Below are positions 37,341 through 45,274 of a stretch of DNA of 64,000 nt, in pieces. The stretch covers positions 163,703 through 227,702 of the forward strand of contig UCJD01000013.1 of the NCBI GenBank assembly GCA_900472605.1. Reading direction: 5' to 3'. Origin of the DNA: Hyphomicrobiales bacterium (lineage in GTDB: Bacteria > Pseudomonadota > Alphaproteobacteria > Rhizobiales > Rhizobiaceae). A program made the translations under genes and the position numbers. Position 1 is the stretch's first letter. Each line of letters starts with the position of its first letter. A model generated the notes under the pieces. It made no database searches. It saw only the letters and a list, made by a program, of their open reading frames with translations, and was not told the DNA's origin.

Positions 37341-38507
37341 ATGATGAGAGCAGTTTCGACATTTCGGATCGGTGCGTCGATGGGGATCGGCGTGGTGCTG
37401 GCCGTCGCCGCACAGTTCGCTCCGGTGATGGCGGCCGACACAGTCGAGACCAAGAAGGTGCAGGTTCAAGTCGAAACGATCGCCTCGGGGTTGGAGCATC
37501 CCTGGGCGGTGGCCATTCTTCCCGATGGCAGCTATCTGGTGACCGAACGCCCGGGCCGGCTGCGGATCATCCGGGACGGCAAGCTCTTGGCGCCGATATC
37601 AGGCGTGCCCAAGGTCTACGCCAGAAGCCAGGGCGGCCTGATGGACGTGGAACTGGCGCAAGATTTCGCCACCTCAAAAACCATCTATCTCACGGCGGCC
37701 ACGCCGGGTGACCGCGGCTCCGGCACCGAAGCCTTCAGCGCCACGCTCTCGGCAGACGGAACTGCGCTTGAGAACGTCAAATCGATCTTCAAGATGCGAA
37801 AGTTCACCAGCGGCGGCATCCAGTATGGCTCGCGCATCGCCGTCGCCAAGGACGGCTCGCTCTTCATCAGCATCGGCGACCGCGGCGATCGCGACCGCTC
37901 GCAGGACTGGCAGGACGATGCCGGCTCGATCGTCCACATCAACGCCGATGGCAGCATCCCAGCCGACAACCCCTTCAAGGATGGCGCGAAGGCGCTGCCG
38001 GAGATCTGGTCGAAGGGCCACAGGAACCCGCAGGGCATCACCTTCGACGCCGCCGACGGCAAGCTCTATACCGTCGAGCACGGCGCGCGCGGCGGCGACG
38101 AGATCAACGGCATCGAGCCGGGCAAGAACTACGGCTGGCCTGTCATCACCTACGGCCGCGACTATTCCGGCGCCGAGATCGGCGAAGGCACGTCCAAGAA
38201 GGGGCTGGAACAGCCGCTCTATTATTGGGATCCCTCGATCGCCCCCGGCGCTGTCGCCATCTATCGCGGCAAGATGTTTCCGGAATGGAATGGCGACTTC
38301 CTGGTCGCCGCCCTGAAGTTCCAACTCCTGTCGCGCATGCAGCGCGATGACAGCGGCGCATTCGTGGCCGAGGAGCGCATGTTCGACGGCGCCTATGGCC
38401 GCATGCGCGATGTCGTGGTGGCACCCGATGGCGCGCTGCTGATCGTCACCGACGAGGACGACGGTGCGCTATTGCGCGTCTCCAGGGCGCCTGCCAACAA
38501 CGGCTGA
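37341..38507 (+). CDS. PQQ-type sugar dehydrogenase (soluble aldose dehydrogenase family)
   Basis: A 388-residue exported beta-propeller of the GSDH/YliI family. The signal peptide is MRAVSTFRIGASMGIGVVLA and ends near VMAAD. Propeller motifs are present: LEHPWAVAILPDGSYLVTERPGRLRI, SQGGLMDVEL, SIGDRGDRDRSQDWQDDAGS, WSKGHRNPQGITFD and EHGARGGDEIN, which carry the calcium and quinone contacts of the family. It should oxidise aldoses in the periplasm if PQQ is available. GGGGGA precedes ATG 37341. It may be co-transcribed with the sortase genes 81 bp upstream. Confidence 0.85.
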   Translation: MMRAVSTFRIGASMGIGVVLAVAAQFAPVMAADTVETKKVQVQVETIASGLEHPWAVAILPDGSYLVTERPGRLRIIRDGKLLAPISGVPKVYARSQGGLMDVELAQDFATSKTIYLTAATPGDRGSGTEAFSATLSADGTALENVKSIFKMRKFTSGGIQYGSRIAVAKDGSLFISIGDRGDRDRSQDWQDDAGSIVHINADGSIPADNPFKDGAKALPEIWSKGHRNPQGITFDAADGKLYTVEHGARGGDEINGIEPGKNYGWPVITYGRDYSGAEIGEGTSKKGLEQPLYYWDPSIAPGAVAIYRGKMFPEWNGDFLVAALKFQLLSRMQRDDSGAFVAEERMFDGAYGRMRDVVVAPDGALLIVTDEDDGALLRVSRAPANNG

Positions 38508-38631
38508 TGTCGCCAACAGGCGTCGCCTTGCTGCGGTCGAACGAAACTGCTAACGGTCGCCCTTCTCGACCATTTCCTTTTCGGCCGCAAAACGTTCTCC
38601 CCGTCTGGCCGACCTCCCGATAGAGGCTGAC

Positions 38632-39546
38632 ATGACGCGCATACAGGCGAACCTTGTTCTATTGCTGGCTGGCGCCATTTGGGGCGGCGGCTTCGTCGCG
38701 CAGTCGACGGCGATGGAAACGATCGGTCCGCTCTGGTTCGTCGGCCTCCGCTTCGCGATCGCCACCGTCGCCGTGCTCCCTTTCGCGCTGATGGAGGCGC
38801 GCAAGAGCGAGGTGAAGACAACCAGACGGCATGGAATGCTCTACCTGCTGATTGGCCTCACCCTTCTCGGCACCATGCTGACACAGCAGATCGGTCTCCA
38901 GACGACCACAGTCACCAATTCAAGCTTCCTGACCGGGCTCTACGTCGTCATCGTGCCGATCATCGCCGTGGTTTTCCTGCGGCGGGCGCCGCACTGGATC
39001 GTCTGGCCAGGGGCCATCATGGCGGTCACCGGCATCTATCTGCTGTCGGGCGGCGACATGTCTGCCCTGTCGCGCGGCGATATCCTGACGATCTTCTGCG
39101 CCGTCTTCTCCGCCGCGCAGATCACGCTTGCCGGCTTCATCGTCTCCGAGACCGGTCGAGCCTTGACGCTATCAGCGGCACAATTCGCCGTCACTGCCGT
39201 GCTGGCGCTGGCAGCGGCTTTCATTGTCGAACCCATCAGCCTGGCGGCGGTTCGAGATGCGGCGCCGGAGATCCTCTATGTCGGCATCTTCTCATCAGGC
39301 ATCGCCTTCTCGCTGCAGATTATCGGCCAGCGCTACACCACCTCCTCGCAAGCAGCCATCTTCCTGTCTTCGGAAGCGCTGTTCGGCGCGGCACTTGGCG
39401 CTCTTGTGCTGGGCGAGAAGATTTCCGCTCTCGGCTATGTCGGCTGCGCCCTGATGTTCGCAGCAATGCTTCTAGTTGAAATCGTCCCCGAAATAGCGCG
39501 CCGACGTCGCCAAAACGGCCTGCTTATCAGCCAAAATCCGGGGTGA
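38632..39546 (+). CDS. EamA-family (DMT) transporter
   Basis: A 304-residue, ten-helix protein of the drug/metabolite transporter superfamily with two EamA repeats (LLAGAIWGGGFVAQSTAME; LTIFCAVFSAAQITLAGFI). Typical segments TSSQAAIFLSSEALFGAALGALVLGE and QIIGQRYT close the second repeat. Such proteins export amino acids or other small metabolites; the substrate is unknown. It starts 124 bp after the sugar dehydrogenase and has its own GAGG Shine-Dalgarno. The cspA leader follows. Confidence 0.85.
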   Translation: MTRIQANLVLLLAGAIWGGGFVAQSTAMETIGPLWFVGLRFAIATVAVLPFALMEARKSEVKTTRRHGMLYLLIGLTLLGTMLTQQIGLQTTTVTNSSFLTGLYVVIVPIIAVVFLRRAPHWIVWPGAIMAVTGIYLLSGGDMSALSRGDILTIFCAVFSAAQITLAGFIVSETGRALTLSAAQFAVTAVLALAAAFIVEPISLAAVRDAAPEILYVGIFSSGIAFSLQIIGQRYTTSSQAAIFLSSEALFGAALGALVLGEKISALGYVGCALMFAAMLLVEIVPEIARRRRQNGLLISQNPG

Positions 39547-39602
39547 AACGGAAAATATGAAAAAAAGTTTAACGTTTAGCAGGTCGCGCGCACGTTGTAA
39601 TT

Positions 39603-39630
39603 TTGGCAAAATCTGCTCCTAAATTATATT
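39603..39630 (+). promoter_or_regulatory. Strong predicted promoter upstream of cspA
   Basis: TTGGCA (39603-39608) and TATATT (39625-39630) are 16 bp apart. Transcription would start near 39637. The first possible product would be a very short RNA ending at the terminator-like hairpin 39644-39679; read-through would give the cspA mRNA with a leader of about 370 nt. Confidence 0.5.
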
Positions 39631-39643
39631 GCTCGCGATACAA

Positions 39644-39679
39644 AACGTTAATCAGCGGCGACTGATGAGCGTTTTTTTT
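39644..39679 (+). terminator. Terminator-like hairpin in the cspA leader region
   Basis: AACG (39644-39647) plus ATCAG (39651-39655) pair with CTGAT (39662-39666) plus CGTT (39670-39673), followed by eight Ts (39672-39679). It may end the eamA transcript, or act as a leader attenuator for the promoter just upstream. Confidence 0.65.
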
Positions 39680-39823
39680 CGTCGAAGCCCAAAACCCACC
39701 CGGAATTGGCGCGCGAGGGCGCGTTGCGTCGGAAAACTTTTGCTTGCCAAAAGTGAATAATCGCAGCAATCTCGTGGCGTTCGGGCATTTTGCGAGCATG
39801 GGAAGTCCTTAAGATTGTGCGCG

Positions 39824-39989
39824 CCGGAGACGCTAATACTCCGGTCGGTCGGTTCCAAAAAGCAGGCGACAGTTCTGCGGAGAACCGGACTGATTTAGAG
39901 GGGACCTTTTTCTCACAATTCAATAATTGCCTGCTAGCGTCTCCGTGAGGAGGCAATATCAGTATGCTGCCCGTGTGGATGGCGGGCAG
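39824..39989 (+). promoter_or_regulatory. cspA 5' leader with mutually exclusive pairings
   Basis: CCGGAG (39824-39829) can pair locally with CTCCGG (39839-39844). The overlapping segment CGGAGACGCTA (39825-39835) is an exact complement of TAGCGTCTCCG (39935-39945), 100 nt downstream. The two structures cannot coexist. Another hairpin, CTGCCCG (39967-39973) with CGGGCAG (39983-39989), sits just before the cspA Shine-Dalgarno. Such alternative folds are expected in a temperature-sensing cold-shock leader. Confidence 0.55.
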
Positions 39990-40005
39990 AGATCAAAGGA
40001 CCTGA
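39964..40005 (+). CDS. 13-codon upstream ORF in the cspA leader
   Basis: ATG 39964 encodes MLPVWMAGRDQRT and stops at TGA 40003-40005, three bases before the cspA ATG at 40009. A strong GAGGAGG (39947-39953) lies 10 nt upstream. The cspA Shine-Dalgarno (AAGGA, 39996-40000) is inside its last codons, so translation of the short frame would open or occupy the cspA initiation site. Whether it is translated is unproven; the GAGGAGG could also be a standby ribosome site. Confidence 0.45.
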   Translation: MLPVWMAGRDQRT

Positions 40006-40008
40006 CGC

Positions 40009-40224
40009 ATGGCCGAGACTGGGACTGTAAAATTCTTCAACACCGACAAGGGCTTCGGCTTTATCAAGCCTGACAAGGGCGGCGCGGACATCTTCGTTCA
40101 CATTTCCGCCGTGCAGGCCTCGGGATTGGCCGGGCTGACGGAAAACCAGAAGGTAAGCTTCGACACCGAGCCGGATCGTCGCGGCAAGGGCCCGAAGGCC
40201 GTGAACCTGCAGATCGACGGCTGA
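40009..40224 (+). CDS. cspA: Cold-shock domain protein
   Basis: A 71-residue single cold-shock domain. RNP1 (KGFGFIKPD) and RNP2 (IFVHISAV) are both present, binding single-stranded RNA and melting secondary structure. Length and sequence match the many CspA paralogues of rhizobia, some cold-induced and others constitutive. The long structured leader and the upstream 13-codon frame suggest post-transcriptional control. A terminator begins 27 bp after the stop. The symbol is by family, not by exact orthology. Confidence 0.93.
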   Translation: MAETGTVKFFNTDKGFGFIKPDKGGADIFVHISAVQASGLAGLTENQKVSFDTEPDRRGKGPKAVNLQIDG

Positions 40225-40250
40225 TAGAGCCGACCTTTCCAATCGAGTTG

Positions 40251-40274
40251 AAGCCCGGCGGGCAGCCGGGTTTT
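40251..40274 (+). terminator. Intrinsic terminator of cspA
   Basis: CCCGGC (40254-40259) pairs with GCCGGG (40265-40270), flanked by AAG and TTTT. Confidence 0.8.
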
Positions 40275-40361
40275 ATTGTTCAGCCTGCATTCAGACGACA
40301 GCCGTTAACTTGCCATCATCAAGGTGCAAAACCGGCCAAGAGTTTGAACAGGACAGAACCC

Positions 40362-40796
40362 ATGAATAGCCTTGCCAAGTCCCTTTTTCTGACGGCAACC
40401 GCGGCTGCCATCACTTTCTCGTCGATCGGTGTCGCATCGGCTGACGACTGGCGCTATCGCCACCACCATAACAACGATGCATGGGTTGGCGGTGCGGTCG
40501 GTCTCGCAACAGGCTTGATCGTCGGCTCGGCAATTGCCAATGCACCACGCTACGACGAACCGCGCTACATCGACCCGCCCTACGCCTATGACGACGCGCC
40601 GGTCTATCGTGCGCCTCCGCGCTATTACCGTCCGGCGCCCGTGCGCTACTATCAGCCGGCTCCGGTTCGCGTCGGCGTCGAGCCGTGGACCCCGCAGTGG
40701 GAACGCTATTGCTCTTACCGCTACCGCTCGTTCGATCCGCGTAGCGGCACCTTCATCGGCAATGACGGCCGCAGCCATTTCTGCGTTGCCAACTGA
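40362..40796 (+). CDS. BA14K-family exported protein
   Basis: A 144-residue secreted or envelope protein. The signal peptide is MNSLAKSLFLTATAAAITFS, cut after ASA. A glycine-rich hydrophobic stretch (GGAVGLATGLIVGSAIA) is followed by a Tyr/Pro/Arg-rich low-complexity region with repeated PxPVRYY units, and then the BA14K end WERYCSYRYRSFDPRSGTF...HFC with two cysteines. The Brucella 14-kDa antigen of this family has lectin-like and immunogenic properties. The ATG at 40362 has AGGA upstream. A terminator follows. Confidence 0.82.
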   Translation: MNSLAKSLFLTATAAAITFSSIGVASADDWRYRHHHNNDAWVGGAVGLATGLIVGSAIANAPRYDEPRYIDPPYAYDDAPVYRAPPRYYRPAPVRYYQPAPVRVGVEPWTPQWERYCSYRYRSFDPRSGTFIGNDGRSHFCVAN

Positions 40797-40822
40797 TCGA
40801 ACCTCGATCGTTAAAGACCCAA

Positions 40823-40846
40823 GCGCCGCTTTTCAGCGGCGTTTTT
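40823..40846 (+). terminator. Intrinsic terminator after the BA14K gene
   Basis: CGCCGCT (40824-40830) and AGCGGCG (40835-40841) around TTTC, followed by five Ts. It lies between convergent genes. Confidence 0.82.
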
Positions 40847-40874
40847 GTTTTGTACGGGCCTTCGCCCTCCCCGA

Positions 40875-41525
40875 TCACAGCCCCTGCAGATAGGGATTGC
40901 CACGTCGCTCGTCGCCGATCCGGCTGCCAGGGCCGTGACCGCAGATGAAGCCGACCTCGTCCCCCAGCGGCAGCACCTTGTCGCGGATGGAATCGAGCAA
41001 CTGCTGGTGGTTTCCACCGGGAAGATCGGTGCGGCCGATCGAGCCGTTGAACAGCACATCGCCCAGATGCGCGAACTTCTGCGCCCGGTTGAAATAGATG
41101 ACATGCCCCGGCGCGTGGCCCGGCGTGTGGTACACTTCGAAGACATGCTCGCCGAAGGACACGGTATCCCCATCCTTCAGCCAGCGGTCCGGCTCGACAT
41201 TGTGCATCTGCCCCGAAGGCAGCCCGTATTTCTCCGCCTGCGTCTCGATCCGCTGCAGCAACGGCAGGTCGTCCTCGTGCGGGCCGATGATATCGACGTT
41301 AAGCGCTTCCTTGAGTTCCTTGGCCCCGCCGGCATGGTCGAGATGGCCGTGGGTGAGCCAGATCGCCTTGATCTTAAGCCCATTCTGCTCGATCCCCTGC
41401 AGGATGTTGGCGACATCCCCGCCCGGATCGATCACCACGCCTTCCTTCGTCGCCTCGTCGAAAAAGATCGTGCAGTTCTGCTGGAACGCAGTGACCGGAA
41501 TGATCCCGGCCTGGAGCATGCTCAT
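40875..41525 (-). CDS. Metallo-beta-lactamase fold hydrolase (glyoxalase II-like, YcbL type)
   Basis: A 216-residue MBL-fold protein. The dinuclear metal site is intact: LTHGHLDHAGG, HTPGHAPGHVIYF, LGDVLFNGSIGRTDLPGG and a final CGHGPGS. It lacks the C-terminal helical domain of true glyoxalase II, resembling the short YcbL group that hydrolyses S-lactoylglutathione poorly or has other thioester substrates. ATG 41525 is preceded by GAGG. It is convergent with the BA14K gene. Confidence 0.85.
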   Translation of the reverse strand: MSMLQAGIIPVTAFQQNCTIFFDEATKEGVVIDPGGDVANILQGIEQNGLKIKAIWLTHGHLDHAGGAKELKEALNVDIIGPHEDDLPLLQRIETQAEKYGLPSGQMHNVEPDRWLKDGDTVSFGEHVFEVYHTPGHAPGHVIYFNRAQKFAHLGDVLFNGSIGRTDLPGGNHQQLLDSIRDKVLPLGDEVGFICGHGPGSRIGDERRGNPYLQGL

Positions 41526-41722
41526 GGGGTGCCTCGCTTCATCTCTTGCGCAGTTCGTCCGCTTCAATGTTCGATATAGTCGCAAACGCGAGCACTTGCA
41601 GCCTCGATTTTGCCGCGGCCTCCGTCACGCCGCAACGACAAGTGTAATCTCCTGTGATCGCCGTTGGCGGAACCTCCCACAGTTCCGGGCGTTACCAACC
41701 CGTCTATAAAAGGAGACCCACG

Positions 41723-42334
41723 ATGACCATGAAGCGAAATCTTTTCCTGGCAGGCGCAATGGTTCTGGCGTCCGCCGGCCTCGCCCGCGCGGAAATGGCC
41801 GCAACGGCCATCAACGATCTGACCATTCACGCCGGCCCCGGCGAGCAGTATCCCGCTGTCGGCGTTGCAACGCGCGGCTCCGAAACCATCCTCGACGGCT
41901 GCGTCGCCGGCAGCCAGTGGTGCCGTGTCGATGTCAACGGCATGCGCGGCTGGGTTTATGCCCAGTATCTGCAGATGGATCAGGACGGCAACCAAGTGAT
42001 CGTCCAGCAGCACCAGTCCGATCTCGATATCCCCGTTGTGACCTATGAAAACACGGCAGCGACCGGCCCGGCCGAACCCGCTCCGGGCGACGAACTGCTC
42101 GGCCCGGTCGGCTCGGTCGAGACGATCGAACCGCCACAGACGGTCACCACCTATATCGAGAGCAACCCAGGCCGCACGGTGGACATCGGCGGTGACGTCG
42201 TTGTCGGCGCGCAGGTGCCCGGCACCGTGACCTTCCAGGAAATCCCAGACTACCAGTACCGCTACGCTCGCATCAACGACCGTCCGGTGTTGGTCGATCC
42301 GGGCACGCGTCGTATCGTCTATGTGTACAACTAA
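41723..42334 (+). CDS. Exported SH3b plus DUF1236 protein
   Basis: A 203-residue periplasmic protein. Signal peptide MKRNLFLAGAMVLASAGLARA; bacterial SH3 domain (about 28-90; NDLTIHAGPGEQYPAVGVA, WCRVDVNGMRGWVYAQYL); acidic linker; C-terminal DUF1236 (VTTYIESNPGRTVDIGGDVV to RPVLVDPGTRRIVYVYN). Such rhizobial envelope proteins are thought to bind peptidoglycan or other ligands, without proof. AGGAGA lies upstream of ATG 41723. A terminator follows. Confidence 0.8.
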   Translation: MTMKRNLFLAGAMVLASAGLARAEMAATAINDLTIHAGPGEQYPAVGVATRGSETILDGCVAGSQWCRVDVNGMRGWVYAQYLQMDQDGNQVIVQQHQSDLDIPVVTYENTAATGPAEPAPGDELLGPVGSVETIEPPQTVTTYIESNPGRTVDIGGDVVVGAQVPGTVTFQEIPDYQYRYARINDRPVLVDPGTRRIVYVYN

Positions 42335-42355
42335 GACCTGAAATCATCGACAACC

Positions 42356-42380
42356 AAGGCGGCCATCGGGCCGCCTTTTT
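42356..42380 (+). terminator. Intrinsic terminator of the SH3 gene
   Basis: AAGGCGGC (42356-42363) pairs with GCCGCCTT (42370-42377); five Ts close it. Confidence 0.85.
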
Positions 42381-42653
42381 CATGCGTGCTTGCCAGACGG
42401 CTGTGAACTCACCGCCGCACTCGCGTCATCCCTGTTGATTGTTGCCGCAAATATGCCTCTTAATCCAATCACGCAGGGGAATTGCGTATCGCATGGGGAG
42501 TTTTGCGCGCGGCAACTCGGTTCCAGAGACAGCACCGATCTTCTTTACACGCGTGAAAGCCGGAAAACCGAGACACTGGCGTATATGTCATGATTGCAGA
42601 CGTATGTTCCAGCGTCGCGGCGAGCGGCGCAGACTGGGAAAGGAAATGCCAAA
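42381..42653 (+). other. Promoter region of the MarR/two-component operon
   Basis: About 270 bp with no convincing gene. A near-palindrome around CACGCGTG (42548-42555) lies about 100 bp upstream of the MarR start and could be its operator. An in-frame TTG at 42594 could extend MarR by 20 residues. Confidence 0.35.
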
Positions 42654-43163
42654 TTGGCACGACAGAGCAGCCCGAAAGCCGGCAGGCAGGAGCCCAAGCC
42701 GGAGCCTTTGACCAAGCCGTTGGAAAACACCGAAACCATCGACTTCGATATCATCGAGCTCCTGTTTTTCTCCTATCGGGACTTCGTCTCCGACCCCGAT
42801 GCCATCCTGGCGAAGAGCGGTTTTGGTCGTGCGCATCACCGCGTGGTGCATTTCGTTAACCGAAACCCGGGCATGACCGTTGCCGATCTCCTGGATACGT
42901 TGAAGATAACCAAGCAGAGTCTCGCAAGGGTACTCAAACAGCTTATCGATTCGGGGTATATTCAACAAAAGGCGGGGCCTGAGGACCGACGTCAGCGCAA
43001 GCTCTATCCCACCTCCACTGGGCGGGATCTGGCGCTTGCACTCGCCGAGCCGCAATCGCGCCGTATTGAGAGAGCATTCGACGGAGCCTCCCCGGAGGTA
43101 AGGGCGGGCGTAAAGGCCTTCCTGAGTGGCATGAAGAACAGACAAAACTCGAGAGCGGACTGA
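42654..43163 (+). CDS. MarR-family regulator (PetP-like)
   Basis: About 169 residues. A basic, Pro-rich N-terminus precedes a MarR winged helix: FVNRNPGMTVADLLDTLKITKQSLARVLKQLIDSGYI, then wing QKAGPEDRRQRKLYPTSTG. The stop is immediately followed by the response-regulator ATG. A MarR gene directly before an OmpR-type gene recalls petP-petR of Rhodobacter, where petR is needed for cytochrome bc1/c expression; orthology is not certain. The start is TTG 42654 with GGAAA upstream; TTG 42594 is the alternative. Confidence 0.78.
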   Translation: MARQSSPKAGRQEPKPEPLTKPLENTETIDFDIIELLFFSYRDFVSDPDAILAKSGFGRAHHRVVHFVNRNPGMTVADLLDTLKITKQSLARVLKQLIDSGYIQQKAGPEDRRQRKLYPTSTGRDLALALAEPQSRRIERAFDGASPEVRAGVKAFLSGMKNRQNSRAD

Positions 43164-43865
43164 ATGGCGGCGAAGATAGTGATTTCGGACGATGCGGCAC
43201 ACTTGCTCGTTGTGGATGACGACACGCGTATTCGCGCGCTGCTCAACCGCTATCTGAGCGAGAACGGCTTCCGAGTGACGGTCGCGGCCGACGGCGCCGA
43301 AGCGCGCCGCAAGCTTGGCGGCCTCGACTTCGATCTGATCATCATGGACGTGATGATGCCCGGCGAATCCGGCATCGACGTGACCAAGGATCTGCGTGTC
43401 ATCAAGAACGTGCCGATCATCATGCTGACGGCTCTTGCCGAATCCGACAGCCGGATCGCCGGTCTGGAAGCCGGCGCCGACGATTACCTGCCCAAGCCCT
43501 TCGACCCACGCGAACTCGTGCTCCGGATCAACAACATCCTGCGCCGAAACGCCTCAGGCGACGCGCCAAAGATCGAACAGGTGATGTTCGGCCCCTACAC
43601 GTTCTCACTGACGCGTCGCGAGCTCAAGAAGGCTGCCGAAATCGTGCGCCTGACGGATCGCGAGCAGGAAATCATGCTGCTCTTCGCCAAGCGCGCCGGT
43701 GATACCATCCCCCGCCACGAGCTGATCGGCAACGACGTCGAGGTCGGCGAACGCACGATCGACGTGCAGATCAACCGCCTGCGCCGCAAAATCGAGGACG
43801 ACCCTTCAAATCCGGTCTGGCTCCAGACGGTTCGTGGTATAGGATACCGCCTGAGCATCGATTGA
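43164..43865 (+). CDS. OmpR-type response regulator
   Basis: A 233-residue two-component regulator. Receiver: acidic pocket VVDDDTRIR, phospho-acceptor Asp in LIIMDVMMPGESG, and Lys in DDYLPKPFDP. C-terminal winged helix: LTDREQEIMLLFAKRAGDTI to VGERTIDVQINRLRRKIEDD. It directly abuts MarR upstream and the histidine kinase follows after 26 bp, so the three are one unit. The sensed signal and targets are unknown. Confidence 0.92.
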   Translation: MAAKIVISDDAAHLLVVDDDTRIRALLNRYLSENGFRVTVAADGAEARRKLGGLDFDLIIMDVMMPGESGIDVTKDLRVIKNVPIIMLTALAESDSRIAGLEAGADDYLPKPFDPRELVLRINNILRRNASGDAPKIEQVMFGPYTFSLTRRELKKAAEIVRLTDREQEIMLLFAKRAGDTIPRHELIGNDVEVGERTIDVQINRLRRKIEDDPSNPVWLQTVRGIGYRLSID

Positions 43866-43891
43866 TGATCCGGGACCCGGAAAGGCTCTAG

Positions 43892-45268
43892 ATGGTGACA
43901 TTCGATTCCCTGCGACGTGAGGACCGCTCGCCGGTTTCCGGCTGGCGTTGGTTCACCCGCCTGCTGCGCCGCCAGCTGCCCAAGGGCCTCTACGTCCGTT
44001 CGCTGATCATCATCATCATGCCAATGGTTCTGTTGCAGTCCGTCGTCGCCGCCGTCTTCATGGAGCGGCATTGGCAGATGGTGACGCAACGCCTGTCGAT
44101 GGCCGTGACCGCGGATATCGCCGCGATCATCCAGATGATCGAAACCTACCCGCAGGACACCGATTACAGCGAGGCAACCCGTATCGCCCGCGACCAGCTC
44201 GGCCTGCAGATCTCGATCGAGCCCGATGGCGAACTGCCCCCGCCCCGCATCAAGCCGTTCTTCTCGATCCTCGACGGCATCCTGAGCGACGAGATCCGCG
44301 ACCAGATCAAGCGCCCCTTCTGGATCGACACGGTCGGTGATTCCAATCTCGTCGAAATCCGCGTGAAGCTCGATGGCAAGATCCTGCGCGTGCTCGCCAA
44401 ACGCAACCAGACCTACGCATCGAATACCCATATCTTCATCGTCTGGATGGTCGGCGCGTCGCTGGTGCTGATCACGATTTCCATCCTGTTTCTGAGAGGT
44501 CAGATCCGCCCGATCCAGAAACTTGCGGCCGCCGCCGAAAGCTTCGGCAAGGGCCAGAAGGCCGACAACTTCTATCCGCGCGGCGCCGACGAAGTTCGCC
44601 GCGCAGGCCTCGCCTTCATCCTCATGCGAGAGCGCATCGAGCGCCAGATGGAACAGCGAACGGCGATGCTGACAGGCGTCAGCCACGACCTGCGCACAAT
44701 CCTCACGCGCTTCAAGCTGCAGCTGGCGCTGGCCGGCGACAATCCCGATCTGCAAGGCATGAGCGACGACGTCAACGACATGCAATCGATGCTCGAGGCC
44801 TACATGGCCTTCGCCCGCAGCGAGGTCGAGGAAGATGTCGGCGAGCTGAAGCTTAGCGAGTTGCTGCTGAAGCTCGAGCCAGACTTCGCCCTGCACGGCA
44901 AGACGCTGACCTACTCGATCGATGGCGACGACGACATTCAGGTCAGACCGAACGCCTTCACCCGTCTTGTCACCAACCTCGCCTCCAACGCACGCCGCTA
45001 CGCCAAGACCCTCAACATCGAGGCCAAGCACGGCGCCAAGTGGCTGACGATCGTGTTTGACGACGATGGCCCCGGCATTCCCGAACAGAACCGCGAGGAT
45101 GTCTTCAAGCCGTTCTTCCGCCTCGATGAGGCGCGCAATCTCGATGCGTCGGGAACCGGTCTCGGCCTTGCGATCGCTCGCGACATTGCTCGCAGCCATG
45201 GCGGCAACGTCACGCTTGGCGACAGCCCGCTCGGCGGCCTGCGCGCCGTCATCCGCATCCCGGCCTGA
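43892..45268 (+). CDS. Sensor histidine kinase, EnvZ-like
   Basis: A 458-residue inner-membrane kinase. Helix 1 (SLIIIIMPMVLLQSVVAAVF) and helix 2 (IFIVWMVGASLVLITISILF) bracket a periplasmic domain of about 130 residues. A HAMP segment follows, then the H-box GVSHDLRTILTRFKLQLAL with the phosphorylated His, and the ATPase boxes NLASNARRYA, DDGPGIPEQN and GTGLGLAIARDI. The partner is the response regulator just upstream. EnvZ-like H-box character is consistent with an OmpR-type partner. Confidence 0.92.
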   Translation: MVTFDSLRREDRSPVSGWRWFTRLLRRQLPKGLYVRSLIIIIMPMVLLQSVVAAVFMERHWQMVTQRLSMAVTADIAAIIQMIETYPQDTDYSEATRIARDQLGLQISIEPDGELPPPRIKPFFSILDGILSDEIRDQIKRPFWIDTVGDSNLVEIRVKLDGKILRVLAKRNQTYASNTHIFIVWMVGASLVLITISILFLRGQIRPIQKLAAAAESFGKGQKADNFYPRGADEVRRAGLAFILMRERIERQMEQRTAMLTGVSHDLRTILTRFKLQLALAGDNPDLQGMSDDVNDMQSMLEAYMAFARSEVEEDVGELKLSELLLKLEPDFALHGKTLTYSIDGDDDIQVRPNAFTRLVTNLASNARRYAKTLNIEAKHGAKWLTIVFDDDGPGIPEQNREDVFKPFFRLDEARNLDASGTGLGLAIARDIARSHGGNVTLGDSPLGGLRAVIRIPA

Positions 45269-45274
45269 GACACG

